From NCBI RefSeq assembly GCF_033568475.1, contig NC_133122.1:185027449-185091448 (forward strand): a DNA stretch of 64,000 nt, in the 5' to 3' direction. A model generated the notes under the pieces. That model ran no database searches. It was not told where the DNA came from and saw nothing but the letters and a program-made list of their open reading frames with translations. Source of the DNA: Henckelia pumila. Taxonomy: Eukaryota; Streptophyta; Magnoliopsida; Lamiales; Gesneriaceae. This document shows, in pieces, positions 1 to 10,075 of this stretch. Every line of letters starts with the position of its first letter. The first letter of the stretch is position 1. The translations under genes and the position numbers were made by a program.

Positions 1-629
1 TTTCTGTGCACATTGGTGAAATCGGTTCATCAATCGGAGTCACGATGAATTTTATATTAATTTCTGAACGTGCGGGCTTTGCTTGTCGGGCCCTAACTTA
101 TGACTAATGGGCCCTAAGGTGTTAGTGGCCTGCATTATAAATAAGTTATTGCAGTACAGAAATTACACACAATAGGTCATAATTTTGAGAGCAAAATTTC
201 GAAACCCTCCTCTCTCTCAAAAGATTTCGGCCGACCCCTCCCCTCTGCCCGAGAAAATTCCGGTCTGTGATTTTGAATTGCAGTCAGGAATAACGAATCA
301 GATTCGTTTAATCTCTTCGCAGAAAACTTCTGACAGATTTTCTAGTGCAATCTGTCAGAGGGATTTAAACCCCATTCGTGGACCTGATTGAAGGAGTTCA
401 TCAGTTCCTGGGAGATACAAGAAGCGCAGAGAAATCTGTGTGGTGTCCATTAATCTCGCTTCGAGATTGAAGGTAAAATTTAATTAATTGTTATTTGAAT
501 TTTACACACTTATAATTTAATCGTTGAACGGTTGATACCCACACTATGGAATTGTTCCATAACAAAATTTTTAAACTTCCGCTGCACCGGATATCAATCG
601 TGATTGATCTGACCGCCAGTTTTACAACA
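1..629 (+). repeat. 5' LTR of copia element 1 (3' part only)
   Basis: Colinear with 7789-8417 without gaps, ending in ACAACA directly before the primer-binding site. It holds the TATA box and a possible splice donor (AAG|GTAAAA at 470-476). Confidence 0.93.
136..143 (+). promoter_or_regulatory. TATA box of copia LTR
   Basis: TATAAATA, also present at 7924-7931 and in both LTRs of element 2 (53910-53917 and 61590-61597). A start about 25-35 bases downstream would put the transcript start near 165-175. Confidence 0.6.
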
Positions 630-630
630 G

Positions 631-643
631 TGGTATCAGAGCC
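631..643 (+). other. Primer-binding site, initiator tRNA-Met
   Basis: TGGTATCAGAGCC, complementary to the plant initiator tRNA-Met 3' end, one base after the LTR end at 629. It fixes the LTR boundary and the element's orientation. Confidence 0.92.
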
Positions 644-747
644 AGGTTGCTCAGATCAAACGATTAAATTAATCAATTGTACATAATTTTTGAGTCTCGG
701 TTTTTGAAACAAAATAAATATTTTTAAATAAAAAAAAAAAATTTTTT

Positions 748-1111
748 CGGGGCAAAACCCGGGCAGCGATTGGATCGCTGCCCGGTGGGGCAGCAATTGT
801 TGCTGCCCCGGGCGGCGCACGGCGCCGCCCAAAGAGGGCGCACGGCGCCGCCCAGGGCAGCGCTGTGCGCTGCCCAGCGCAGCGCTGGGCGCTGCCCAGG
901 GGCGGCGCTCGGCGCCGCCCAGCGCAGCGCTGGGCGCTGCGCAGGGCAGCGCTCGGCGCTGCCCAAGGGCGGCGCTCGGCGCCGCCCAGGGCAGCGCACG
1001 GCGCCTCCCAGGGGCGGCGCCAGGCGCTGCCCTAAGGGGGCAGCCGGGCTGCCCCCGGCCCGCGCCCCGGTTGCGGGCCGGCCCGGGAGTGTCCCGGGCG
1101 GCCCGCGGGAA
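748..1111 (+). repeat. GC-rich self-complementary hairpin array in leader
   Basis: About 360 bases of almost pure G+C in an AT-rich element, built from units of about 21 bases of the type GGGC-R-GCGC-nn-GCGC-Y-GCCC. Each can fold on itself or pair with a neighbour. Examples are GGGCAGCAATTGTTGCTGCC and GGGGGCAGCCGGGCTGCCCC. The block ends in another hairpin, CCCGGGAGTGTCCCGGG. The matching block of element 2 is shorter (about 254 bases), so unit number varies. Confidence 0.9.
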
Positions 1112-1320
1112 AAATTATATTTTATTTAAAATTAATTTTAATGTGTTAAAATTTTATTTTTGGTCCGGTCAAAAATTGTTTTTGATTGGTTCACGAGATT
1201 TCGGATCGAATTGTTTGAGTCCATAATTTTAAAATTGATTTTTGGATAAATTTGAATTTTTGGAAAATTTTAATATTTTATCCTTAAATTGAATTTTGAA
1301 ATCAATTATTTTTGGTACAA

Positions 1321-1480
1321 TTGATGATAAGATATGATCTTATGATATATTAAGTAAAATATGATTTTATCTGTAAAATTGGATTTTATAGATAAAATAT
1401 GATTTTATTTGATATAGAGATAAAATATGATTTTATGTGTAAAATATGATTTTATATATAAAATATGATTTTATCTTGTT
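1321..1480 (+). repeat. AT-rich near-palindromic repeats in leader
   Basis: At least five imperfect copies of ATAAAATATGATTTTAT, itself nearly palindromic. Conserved with small changes in element 2 (about 55010-55145). Role unknown. Confidence 0.8.
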
Positions 1481-2149
1481 TAAATTTGAATTGCCACTGC
1501 ATGTTATCCAATAAATTAATTTTGAATTAAATGTTATTGGATAAGGATGATCGATTGCCATGACCAATTTTGTAGGTGTATGTTAGGAATTTACATTTTG
1601 TTTTATTGTTGTTGGTTTTATTAATGGGCCTGGTTTATGGCCCGATATGAATGTCATATGTAATAAAAGTGGGCTTGGTTTATGGCCCGTTCCCACCCCT
1701 AAAAATGTATCCCCTACTTGTCATTGTTATTTATTGTAAATACATTAGATTTAGTGGGAGATCAAGATTTGAAGACGGTGGGCCCAGCAGACAATAAAGA
1801 CTGAAGAAATGTAAATTGAAAGCACATGTAATAGGATTGCATTGCATACTGCATATTACCTAGGATTGGACTAAGACCCGTGATTGGCAACCACGGGTCA
1901 ATTAGAAATGGAATCGATCATCCTATATAATATATGATATTATGATTGTATGCATGTTTTAGACATAATTGCGTGAATCCGGCAAGCATGCAATAATTTG
2001 AAAAATTGATGAGACAAATATTTTATAATTAAAAATCCCTCATTTTAAATATGATTTAAAATTGATATCAAGATAAATAAAGGAAATTTAAATTTGTTTA
2101 AATGTTCCTACCTTCCATCAACGGTCAATGTATGTGATGCTACCCGCGG

Positions 2150-2445
2150 ATACGGTCCGGCTCATATTATTGGGGGGGCCCGTCCGTCGGAAAGCTGTAC
2201 ATTGGATCGACACATGTTGTAAGTTGGGTGGAACTCCCATGGGATCGGCTCATATTATTGGGGGATCCACATGGCGACCGTCCATCACAACTTAATATTG
2301 ATGGGTCATCTTGACATGTCACTTTAAACGGCGTCATATTATTGGGCCCTTATTGGACATGAGGTAAATACATGGGGGTTGCTTTGGAAGCAATTGGGCT
2401 CTACCTTTTGAGAATTATGGTTGGCTGATATTATTCGGGACCATA
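2150..2445 (+). repeat. Four dispersed CATATTATTGGG-type repeats before gag
   Basis: Motif copies occur near 2161, 2249, 2336 and 2427 (the last as GATATTATTCGGG), spaced 85-95 bases. They are preserved in element 2 (about 55828-56100). This periodic leader motif lies just upstream of the acceptor-like site and the gag ATG. Confidence 0.65.
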
Positions 2446-2629
2446 AGTTTGTCAATTGGACTCCATGTTCTCACTAAGGAAAAAGTTTCCCGTTTTCACT
2501 AGAGGGTGGTGAAATCGTTAAAATAGTGGGAGTGAGATTCATAAAATTAAATTTCGCCTATTTTATGTCTTAGTAAATTGTTAAACAATCATTGATATAT
2601 GTCTGTTTTTCTTTTCAGTATTTCATACG

Positions 2630-5600
2630 ATGAATTCGCGTAATCCTTTATTCTCGATCCTCGAACAAAACAAGTTGACTGGCGCCAACTATACGGAATG
2701 GTTCCGGAAGTTGAAGATTGTCTTAACTTCGGAGAAAATGCTCTACGTGTTAGAGAAAGCACCTCCGAAGGAAGCACCAGCTGATGTAAGTCCGGAGGAA
2801 TTGGCCAAGCTTGATGCATGGTGGGACCATGACATCAAGACCAAATGCTATATGCAAGCCTCGATGTCTGATGAACTCCAGAGGCGATTTGAGGACACGG
2901 TGAATGCTGCTGACATTCACGCGCAACTCAAGGAACTTTTTGGGGCTCAATCGAGGGCTGAAAGGTTCGCAACTGTTAAGGAGTTGATGACGTGCCGCAT
3001 GCGTGAAGGGACTTCGGTCCGTGATCATGGGGTACGAATGATTTGGCTCATACAAAAGTTGGCGACCCTTGATTTGGTGTTGGAGCATGAACTCAATGTG
3101 GATTTACTGCTTCTGTCTCTTCCTTCTTCATTTGATGGATTTGTGATAAATTTTAATATGAACAAGATAGAGGCCACCCTTGAAGAGATGGTCAATATGC
3201 TCGTTACATATGAATCCACACTTAAGAAGGATAAGCCCGTTTTCTTGGTGGGCTCCTCATCTTCTGCTAAGAAGGGGCCAAGTATGAAGGGCAAGAAACG
3301 TTCTGCCCCACCCAAGAAAGTCGAGCCCGAGAAGAAGCAAAAGACAAAGGCTTCAAACAATGGAAAATCCAAGGATGTTTGCCATTACTGCAAGAAGCCG
3401 GGACATTGGAAGCGTAACTGCAAGGAATATCTAGAGCAGTTGCGAACTGCAAAGGGTATGTTCTATATTGAAATTAACGTTTCGCTTAACACTACTTCTT
3501 GGGTATTGGATACCGGATGTGGATCTCACATTTGCAATGATTTGCAGGTGATGACAAGAAGTCGGAGGCTTAGAATGGGTGAGACCCAGCTGAGGCTCGG
3601 GAATGGTTCCAGAGTTGAAGCTACAGCCGTAGGAGACGTTTGTTTAATTTTGCAGAACGGTTTTAAGTTATTATTAAGAGATGTTTTATTTGTTCCAGAT
3701 TTAATTAAAAACATTATTTCTATTTCTATGCTTGATAGAGATGGTTATTCTTGCAATTTTGTGAATGGGATTTGCAATATTTACAAGAATGAATGTTTGA
3801 TTGGAAATGGACAACTTGAAAACGATCTATACAACTTAAAACTAAAAGACGTTCCAATAAATTATATTGATAAACCGGCGACAACAAACAAAAGGAAAAT
3901 CGATAGTCAAAACCCGGCAAACCTTTGGCACGCTAGACTAGGTCATATTTCCTCAAGGAGGATGAACAAGCTAGTGGGAGAGGGCATGTTTGATATGTCT
4001 GATATTAACTCTCTACCTACTTGTGAATCCTGCCTAAAAGGGAAAATGACTAAATCTCCTTTTAAGGGGAAACCTGAGCGTAGTCAAAATCTGTTGGATT
4101 TGATCCATACAGATGTTTGTGGTCCATTTAGAGTTGGGACTCAACATGGCCACACCTACTTCATTACCTTTACTGACGATTATTCAAGGTATGGGTATTT
4201 ATATTTAATGAAATATAAGTCTGAAGCATTTGAAAAGTTCAAAGAATTCAAGGCTGATGTAGAAAACAAGCTAGGTAAAAGTATTAAGGCACTTCGATCG
4301 GATCGAGGTGGAGAATACTTGAGTACCGAGTTTTTGGACTATCTGAAAGAGAATGGGATTCTCTCTCAGTGGACTCCTCCTATGACACCACAGCTGAATG
4401 GTGTATCGGAGCGTCGTAATCGAACTTTGTTGGACATGGTTCGATCCATGATGAGCTTCACTGAGCTTCCACCTTCGTTTTGGGGCTATGCGCTTGAAAC
4501 GGCTGTATTGTTGTTGAACAACGTCCACACTAAAGCAGTGGACAAAACACCATACGAGTTATGGAATGGCAAAGCTCCTAAGTATTCGTACTTGAGGATT
4601 TGGGGATGTCCTGCTTACGTGAAGCGGACAGTGGGAGATAAGTTGGATAGTCGATCCAGCTTATGTTATTTTGTAGGGTATCCGAAGAATTCAATCGGAT
4701 ATTATTTCTATTATCCTGCTGAAACAAAGGTGTTTGTTTCTAGAAATGCCACCTTCTTGGAGAAGGAGTTCTTATTGGATAAGAAAGGCGAGATGATGGA
4801 ACTCGAAGAAGTTCGAGAAGAACCCGAAATACAAAATAACGATCCTACGCCTCAGGAACCATTGCTGGACACGCCTGAACCTAGAAGATCCGAAAGGACT
4901 TCTAGACCTCCTGTTCGATATGGTCTTCTTCTTGAAGGGGATCAAGATGAACCCGACATTGGATGTGATCCAAGAAACTTCAAGGAAGCAATTTCTGATG
5001 CGGATTCGAATTTATGGCTTGAAGCTATGCAGTCAGAATTGGATTCGATGCATACAAACCAAGTTTGGTCTTTAGTAGATCCTCCCGATGGAATTGTTCC
5101 AATAGGATGTAAATGGATCTACAAAAGAAAGCTTGGGCCTGATGGTAAGGTATTGACCTACAAGGCGCGATTGGTGGCGAAAGGTTATACTCAAAGGCAA
5201 GGAGTTGACTATGATGAAACCTTTTCACCAGTTGCTATGTTCAAGTCCATAAGAATCCTTATTGCCATAGCTGCATGGTATGACTATGAGATATGGCAAA
5301 TGGATGTGAAGACTGCTTTTCTTAATGGAGACATTAAGGAAGAAATCTATATGAAGCAGCCAGAGGGGTTCACATCCATGGGAAGCGAGCATAAGGTATG
5401 CAAGCTTCAGAGATCAATTTATGGTCTAAAACAAGCATCAAGAAGTTGGAACCAGAAATTTGATGAAACAATAAAAGATTTTGGTTTCATCAAGAACCCG
5501 GAGGAACCGTGCGTGTACAAGAAAGTAGTTAAGGATGCTGTGACATTCTTAGTACTTTATGTTGATGACATCCTACTCATTGGGAATGATGTAGGGATGT

Positions 5601-6544
5601 TACAGTCAACAAAGATATGGTTATCAAGTAGATTCTCGATGAAGGATTTGGGTGAGGCATCCTACATTCTTGGGATACAGATCTATAGAGATAGATCTAA
5701 GAGAATGATAGGACTCACTCAATCAACCTACATCGACACCATATTGAAACGGTTTTCAATGGATGGGTCCAAGAGAGGACATCTACCCATGTGTCATGGA
5801 GTTTCTCTATCCAAGTCTATGTGTCCCAAGACTGATGCAGAGATAGAGAATATGACACATGTACCATATGCGTCAGCTATAGGTAGTATCATGTATGGGA
5901 TGATATCTACCAGACCGGATGTAGCATTTGCTCTGAGTGTCACGAGCAGATATCAGTCTAATCCTGGTCAAATGAATTGGAAAGCCGTGAAGGACATTCT
6001 TAAGTACTTACGAAGGACTAAGAATATGTTCATGGTTTATGGAGGACGAGAACTCAAATTGGAAGGCTATACCGACTCTAGCTTCCAAAGTGACGTGGAT
6101 GACTCGAAGTCAACCTCTGGATTTGTATTCATGCTCAATGGCGGTGCTGTCTCTTGGAAGAGTTCCAAGCAAGACACCACAGCGGATTCCACCACTGAGG
6201 CTGAATACATTGCAGCATCAGCTGCTGCTAAAGAGGCCGTTTGGATGAGGAATTTCGTCCAAGATTTGGGCGTCATTCCTGAATTTGTTGGTCCAGTCCC
6301 GGTGTACTGCGACAACACGGGTGCCGTTGCTCAAGCAAAGGAACCAAGGTCTCATCAAAGATCCAAACACGTACTGAGGAAATACCACATAATCCGGGAA
6401 ATTGTGGAAAGAGGAGACATCATTGTCGAACGAGTGGCCTCTGCAGACAATATCGCTGATCCGCTTACTAAGCCTTTGCCAGGACCATTGTTTGACAAAC
6501 ATCGCGAAGCAATGGGTCTACGTAGTATGACTAGTTGGCTATAG
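2630..6544 (+). CDS. Copia gag-pol polyprotein, 1304 aa, intact
   Basis: Encodes the capsid and replication enzymes of the retrotransposon. N-terminal gag of the UBN2/DUF4219 type (about 1-200) is followed by a zinc knuckle with C251, C254, H259 and C264. The aspartic protease motif DTG begins at D294. Integrase has HHCC residues H434, H439, C465, C468 and the acidic triad D495, D558, E594 (D-35-E spacing). Reverse transcriptase shows YVDD at 977-980. RNase H includes D1149 and E1190 and ends near the TKPLPG motif. Start is the ATG 11 bases after the acceptor-like CAG. No stops or frameshifts are visible, so it may still be functional. gag and pol share one frame, so their ratio must be set by RNA processing or proteolysis. 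A 1304-aa homologue of equal length lies at 56298. Confidence 0.96.
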   Translation: MNSRNPLFSILEQNKLTGANYTEWFRKLKIVLTSEKMLYVLEKAPPKEAPADVSPEELAKLDAWWDHDIKTKCYMQASMSDELQRRFEDTVNAADIHAQLKELFGAQSRAERFATVKELMTCRMREGTSVRDHGVRMIWLIQKLATLDLVLEHELNVDLLLLSLPSSFDGFVINFNMNKIEATLEEMVNMLVTYESTLKKDKPVFLVGSSSSAKKGPSMKGKKRSAPPKKVEPEKKQKTKASNNGKSKDVCHYCKKPGHWKRNCKEYLEQLRTAKGMFYIEINVSLNTTSWVLDTGCGSHICNDLQVMTRSRRLRMGETQLRLGNGSRVEATAVGDVCLILQNGFKLLLRDVLFVPDLIKNIISISMLDRDGYSCNFVNGICNIYKNECLIGNGQLENDLYNLKLKDVPINYIDKPATTNKRKIDSQNPANLWHARLGHISSRRMNKLVGEGMFDMSDINSLPTCESCLKGKMTKSPFKGKPERSQNLLDLIHTDVCGPFRVGTQHGHTYFITFTDDYSRYGYLYLMKYKSEAFEKFKEFKADVENKLGKSIKALRSDRGGEYLSTEFLDYLKENGILSQWTPPMTPQLNGVSERRNRTLLDMVRSMMSFTELPPSFWGYALETAVLLLNNVHTKAVDKTPYELWNGKAPKYSYLRIWGCPAYVKRTVGDKLDSRSSLCYFVGYPKNSIGYYFYYPAETKVFVSRNATFLEKEFLLDKKGEMMELEEVREEPEIQNNDPTPQEPLLDTPEPRRSERTSRPPVRYGLLLEGDQDEPDIGCDPRNFKEAISDADSNLWLEAMQSELDSMHTNQVWSLVDPPDGIVPIGCKWIYKRKLGPDGKVLTYKARLVAKGYTQRQGVDYDETFSPVAMFKSIRILIAIAAWYDYEIWQMDVKTAFLNGDIKEEIYMKQPEGFTSMGSEHKVCKLQRSIYGLKQASRSWNQKFDETIKDFGFIKNPEEPCVYKKVVKDAVTFLVLYVDDILLIGNDVGMLQSTKIWLSSRFSMKDLGEASYILGIQIYRDRSKRMIGLTQSTYIDTILKRFSMDGSKRGHLPMCHGVSLSKSMCPKTDAEIENMTHVPYASAIGSIMYGMISTRPDVAFALSVTSRYQSNPGQMNWKAVKDILKYLRRTKNMFMVYGGRELKLEGYTDSSFQSDVDDSKSTSGFVFMLNGGAVSWKSSKQDTTADSTTEAEYIAASAAAKEAVWMRNFVQDLGVIPEFVGPVPVYCDNTGAVAQAKEPRSHQRSKHVLRKYHIIREIVERGDIIVERVASADNIADPLTKPLPGPLFDKHREAMGLRSMTSWL

Positions 6545-6549
6545 GGCAA

Positions 6550-6558
6550 GTGGGAGAT
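6550..6558 (+). other. Polypurine tract
   Basis: GTGGGAGAT directly before the 3' LTR; the same sequence precedes the 3' LTR of element 2 (60218-60226). Plus-strand priming site by position. Confidence 0.75.
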
Positions 6559-8417
6559 TGTAAGAGTGGGTGCCCAGTGAGCCAACTGTGTGGCTATGGG
6601 CTTTGATGACTCTTTGTATAAACAATCTTTTGTTTAATATTATTTACACTTTTATTAATGGCAATGACTTTATATTACTTCATATTGTTATATTGTGATA
6701 TACTATTGTTGTTTTAATAAAGACCTTGAATATACCATAGTGTATGTAAGATGTGGTAGAACATGGAGATGTCTATCATGAAATACATCTTATAGTCACT
6801 GTATATTCTAAACTGTTCCTAGTCGATTGAGCCGTCCGATAATAAGGATAAGGATCGCTCGAGTTTGAGACTAGCATTTGCGATGCGGAGTACCACGTTT
6901 CATTGGTAGGGAACATGGAGATGTTCGAAGCATGCAAATGGACATTCATAGGATGAATAATCGAACTACCCTATCCGGACTTTCCAAGTGGTTATCACTT
7001 ATCGAGTGGATAAAGTCCGCGGTTTTGGTTGTACACCATTAGTCCTTACGACTTGAAACATCATGGAGACTCTATATGCTAGTGCTGTGCTTTGACTCGT
7101 TTACCGACTCTATGGGGGTCATCAGGTGTCGAGATTGGGTACAGTTACGACACATATAGGAGTCGATGCATTGTTGTCAAGGATTCACCACATACTTGCG
7201 AGTGTGGATATCCTATGCGATCTGAGGAGATATTAGTGTGACAAATCTCTGGCCAGAGTACTTGATGTGATTTAAGAAATGGTTTCTTAGTAGCACATGC
7301 GATGTCACTAATTTGATCTTCAAGATGTATTGCATAGTTATCGAATCTTGAGCGACTCTCGATATACCAATGGTTGTTGATTCGATCGGGATATTTGGAT
7401 GAAGGGACCGTACTGTACGCTAACCAAAATCTATTGGTTCTTGTAGGCACTATCAGTGATACCTAGGGAATCATGGGGCGATGTTGCTAGGCGCTTTACC
7501 ATGATTCGTTGGGCAAGTCGGAAAGTGTTGTTCCGAGTCACAAGGAGTTGTGAGCCCACGGCTAGCTGTATCCCTGAACCATTGAGGGTCACACAGTGTA
7601 ATGGAGTTTTAATCCCCGTTGAGATAGTTAAATTTAAAGAGTTAAATTTAATGAATAAAGAAGTTGGACTTCTTAATTAAGAGTAAGGGAGTAGGATTTC
7701 CTAAAATGACATAGGGATGGGCATTTTTGGAAACCACTGAATTCGGATTCAGGAAAATTTATTTTGACTTTAAAATGTACAGAAATGGTTTCTGTGCACA
7801 TTGGTGAAATCGGTTCATCAATCGGAGTCACGATGAATTTTATATTAATTTCTGAACGTGCGGGCTTTGCTTGTCGGGCCCTAACTTATGACTAATGGGC
7901 CCTAAGGTGTTAGTGGCCTGCATTATAAATAAGTTATTGCAGTACAGAAATTACACACAATAGGTCATAATTTTGAGAGCAAAATTTCGAAACCCTCCTC
8001 TCTCTCAAAAGATTTCGGCCGACCCCTCCCCTCTGCCCGAGAAAATTCCGGTCTGTGATTTTGAATTGCAGTCAGGAATAACGAATCAGATTCGTTTAAT
8101 CTCTTCGCAGAAAACTTCTGACAGATTTTCTAGTGCAATCTGTCAGAGGGATTTAAACCCCATTCGTGGACCTGATTGAAGGAGTTCATCAGTTCCTGGG
8201 AGATACAAGAAGCGCAGAGAAATCTGTGTGGTGTCCATTAATCTCGCTTCGAGATTGAAGGTAAAATTTAATTAATTGTTATTTGAATTTTACACACTTA
8301 TAATTTAATCGTTGAACGGTTGATACCCACACTATGGAATTGTTCCATAACAAAATTTTTAAACTTCCGCTGCACCGGGTATCAATCGTGATTGATCTGA
8401 CCGCCAGTTTTACAACA
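6559..8417 (+). repeat. 3' LTR of copia element 1, 1859 bp
   Basis: Starts TGTAAGAG, ends TACAACA (TG...CA). Boundaries come from the polypurine tract and from the primer site in the 5' copy. Contains the TATA box at 7924-7931. Short reading frames on both strands here are shadows. Confidence 0.93.
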
Positions 8418-8888
8418 AGGATAAGATAGAGCTAAAAGAGTTAGGGGTCAATTGGCTTGGACATATACAAAAAAATTGGCACAAGGCCAAAATGATGTGC
8501 GGGATTGGAAATTTAAGACCCATCTTCACTTGGTCTATGCTAAAACTTAGGAAACCCTTGGGGGGTTTATGAGCCCGGTCATGACGTCCCGGGATTATTA
8601 ATGTATAGGCTTCGGGCATGCCCGACCTCTCTCTAATGGTTGGACCCGTGTCCGGACTAAGATGGGAAGCAAGCACTTCAAACCAATGCTTCTCATCTTC
8701 TCTTAACTGGGCTTCGTCATTCCTAAGCCTGTGAAGTCTCCTCATTTTAGCCTCCCGAGTCTCAGAAGGGCTCGGGTCGGCATCCGATCCTTCCTGATCA
8801 GAAGGCTCAGGGGATTCGGGATGAGGAGAGGAAGGAGTATCTACAAAAGGGCTAATTCCCTAACATTGGACTCATCAGGGGAGGACAT
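8418..8888 (-). pseudogene. Antisense ORF, Transposase_28-like, truncated
   Basis: Minus-strand ATG at 8888 opens a Ser/Pro/Glu-rich N-terminus. That frame stops after 15 codons (about 8841), and a second frame from about 8865 leads into a conserved stretch: IRERSGMPEAYTLIIP, then KPPKGFLSFS, then GLKFPIP and PSQLTPNSF. This order is typical of the putative gypsy-type transposon domain Transposase_28 (PF04195), recorded as antisense ORFs of Tat retrotransposons. It is broken by one frameshift and by the copia insertion at 8417/8418, so the C-terminal part is missing here. The function of the family is unknown. Confidence 0.7.
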
Positions 8889-9070
8889 CTTAACTTAATA
8901 TTTAATAGAAAAACTACGAAAAAAGATGGTTGGTCGGGAATTATAAAGGAGAAGCTTGATAACTGACCGATCGGAAAGGACACGGGAATAGTATCTCGGG
9001 TCGGGAGAGCTCTCGAAATTTTGATAGAGTAACGCCCACGCTGTAAAAGTGAAAAATGAAGTTTTTTACC

Positions 9071-9083
9071 GTCCTATTTATAG
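9071..9083 (-). promoter_or_regulatory. TATA box of the antisense ORF
   Basis: Minus-strand TATAAATAGGAC about 190 bases upstream of the ATG at 8888, suggesting a dedicated antisense promoter inside the retrotransposon. Confidence 0.5.
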
Positions 9084-9395
9084 AAGGATTGAACTGATCT
9101 CGACTGACCGATGATAGCCTTGATCAGCGGTGCGGGGCGGGCCATGTCACTCAGGGAATCTCTCGGAAATCGTACCGTTGCGAGATCTCAACCGTACAAA
9201 GAAAGCACATGACAAGGATCAAGATCCGGACTGTCCAGAGAAAGCACATGATGGGGATTGAGATCCAGGCCGTTAATGGAAAGTGTAGCGTGTTATATTA
9301 TATCACAGGCATAATACGTGAGGTTCGGGATCAGGTCAGACGACTATATGGTCTAAAATTCATACTTCTTTTAGACCAGCAGGGGGAGGTACTAT

Positions 9396-10075
9396 TGATG
9401 TCCCTCAATATTAAATGGATCTAACCTGACCCGAGCCCAATAATTAATATTTCTGGAAATATATTTTAAGTTCCATTTAATCTTATTTTATGAAAAGCCC
9501 AGTCTGGGATGGCCTTGTTAGGGAATGGGTTCATTATTATAAATTCATAGGCTTGAGCCCTAATTGGTATGGTCGGAGCCCGACCTGGGCTCAAGACGGG
9601 CCAGTATCTAGAATCTTCTATTATTCTCGGATATATGAAGATTTGTAAAGGATAAGGATAATATTCAACAAATCCAAGATTTGATATGATCTATGAGTAG
9701 ATGTTAGAGTCCTACTTGGTCAAGGCTCCTACTCGAGTAGAGTTCTACTCTAACACATATTCTACCTCATCAAAGTAACTTACCCCTCCAGCCCCTATAA
9801 ATACAGGTATGGTTTATGCTTTACTCATTCATCTTTTTATTCACTTCTTGATCACACACTCACGCACGTATATTCTCTTGTTCTTACTTTTTGTCAAGCT
9901 CTTTCACTTTCAAGTACTGACTTAGGCATCAGAGGGGTCACGCCAAAAACACCTTCGGCGCCCCCTAACTCAGCTTTTGTCTGTGCAGTGCACGTGAAAC
10001 CCGACCCGACCCTCTTTGTGGAGAATTTGGAGATTCGCTCTACCAGACCGAACCCGGAGGAAATTTTCGACATCA
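9396..10075 (+). repeat. 3' LTR of the Tat-type element, 680 bp
   Basis: Starts TGATGTC and ends GACATCA, a perfect 7-base terminal inverted repeat. A TATA box (TATAAATA, 9796-9803) and a GC-rich R/U5-like part follow. No primer-binding site comes after 10075, so this is the 3' LTR or a solo LTR. The polypurine tract lies six bases before the chosen start, so the left edge could shift slightly. Confidence 0.65.

Larger units (their letters stand above)
473..2618 (+). other. Putative leader intron of copia element 1
   Basis: A donor-like AAG|GTAAAA lies in the LTR, and a pyrimidine-rich tract ending in TTTTCAG|T lies 11 bases before the gag ATG at 2630. The stretch from the predicted transcript start to the donor contains no ATG, while the unspliced leader contains many. 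Splicing would remove the primer site and the GC hairpin tract. Both sites are conserved in element 2. Splicing itself is inferred. Confidence 0.45.
1..8417 (+). mobile_element. Ty1/copia element 1 (left end beyond window)
   Basis: The order is 5' LTR (end only), tRNA-Met primer site, long leader, single gag-pol ORF, polypurine tract, complete 3' LTR. The first 629 bases match 7789-8417 with one visible difference (A591 against G8379), so the insertion is young. Domain order PR-INT-RT-RNaseH is the copia order. LTRs of about 1.86 kb and the integrase and zinc-knuckle motifs resemble the Angela/BARE lineage (inference). It interrupts the antisense ORF of a Tat-type gypsy element at 8418. The 5' target-site duplicate lies outside the window; the 3' flank begins AGGAT. 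Confidence 0.93.
8418..10075 (+). mobile_element. 3' end of a Tat-type Ty3/gypsy element
   Basis: Left to right: an antisense ORF cut by copia element 1, about 500 bases without genes, a polypurine tract (AGGGGGAGG, 9381-9389) and a 3' LTR. Tat-lineage elements are known to carry extra ORFs, some antisense, between pol and the 3' LTR; this arrangement fits. The pol region would lie left of the window. Lineage is inferred from the ORF type and LTR style; no pol is visible. Confidence 0.65.

Noticed and set aside
185..391. 68-codon frame in the copia LTR, repeated at 7973, 53959 and 61639
   Set aside because: It starts at TTG, not ATG, and only recurs because the LTR is repeated. No domain.
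724..1129. Ala/Arg/Pro-rich reading frames on both strands of the GC block
   Set aside because: By-product of GC-rich palindromes that lack stop codons; composition follows the repeat, not a protein.
7145..7680. 101- and 74-codon frames in the copia 3' LTR, repeated in element 2
   Set aside because: They fall inside the LTR upstream of the TATA box, lack domains and are repeated only with the LTR.
9209..9424. 71-codon plus-strand frame before the Tat LTR
   Set aside because: No motif; runs across the polypurine tract into the LTR, so it is incidental.
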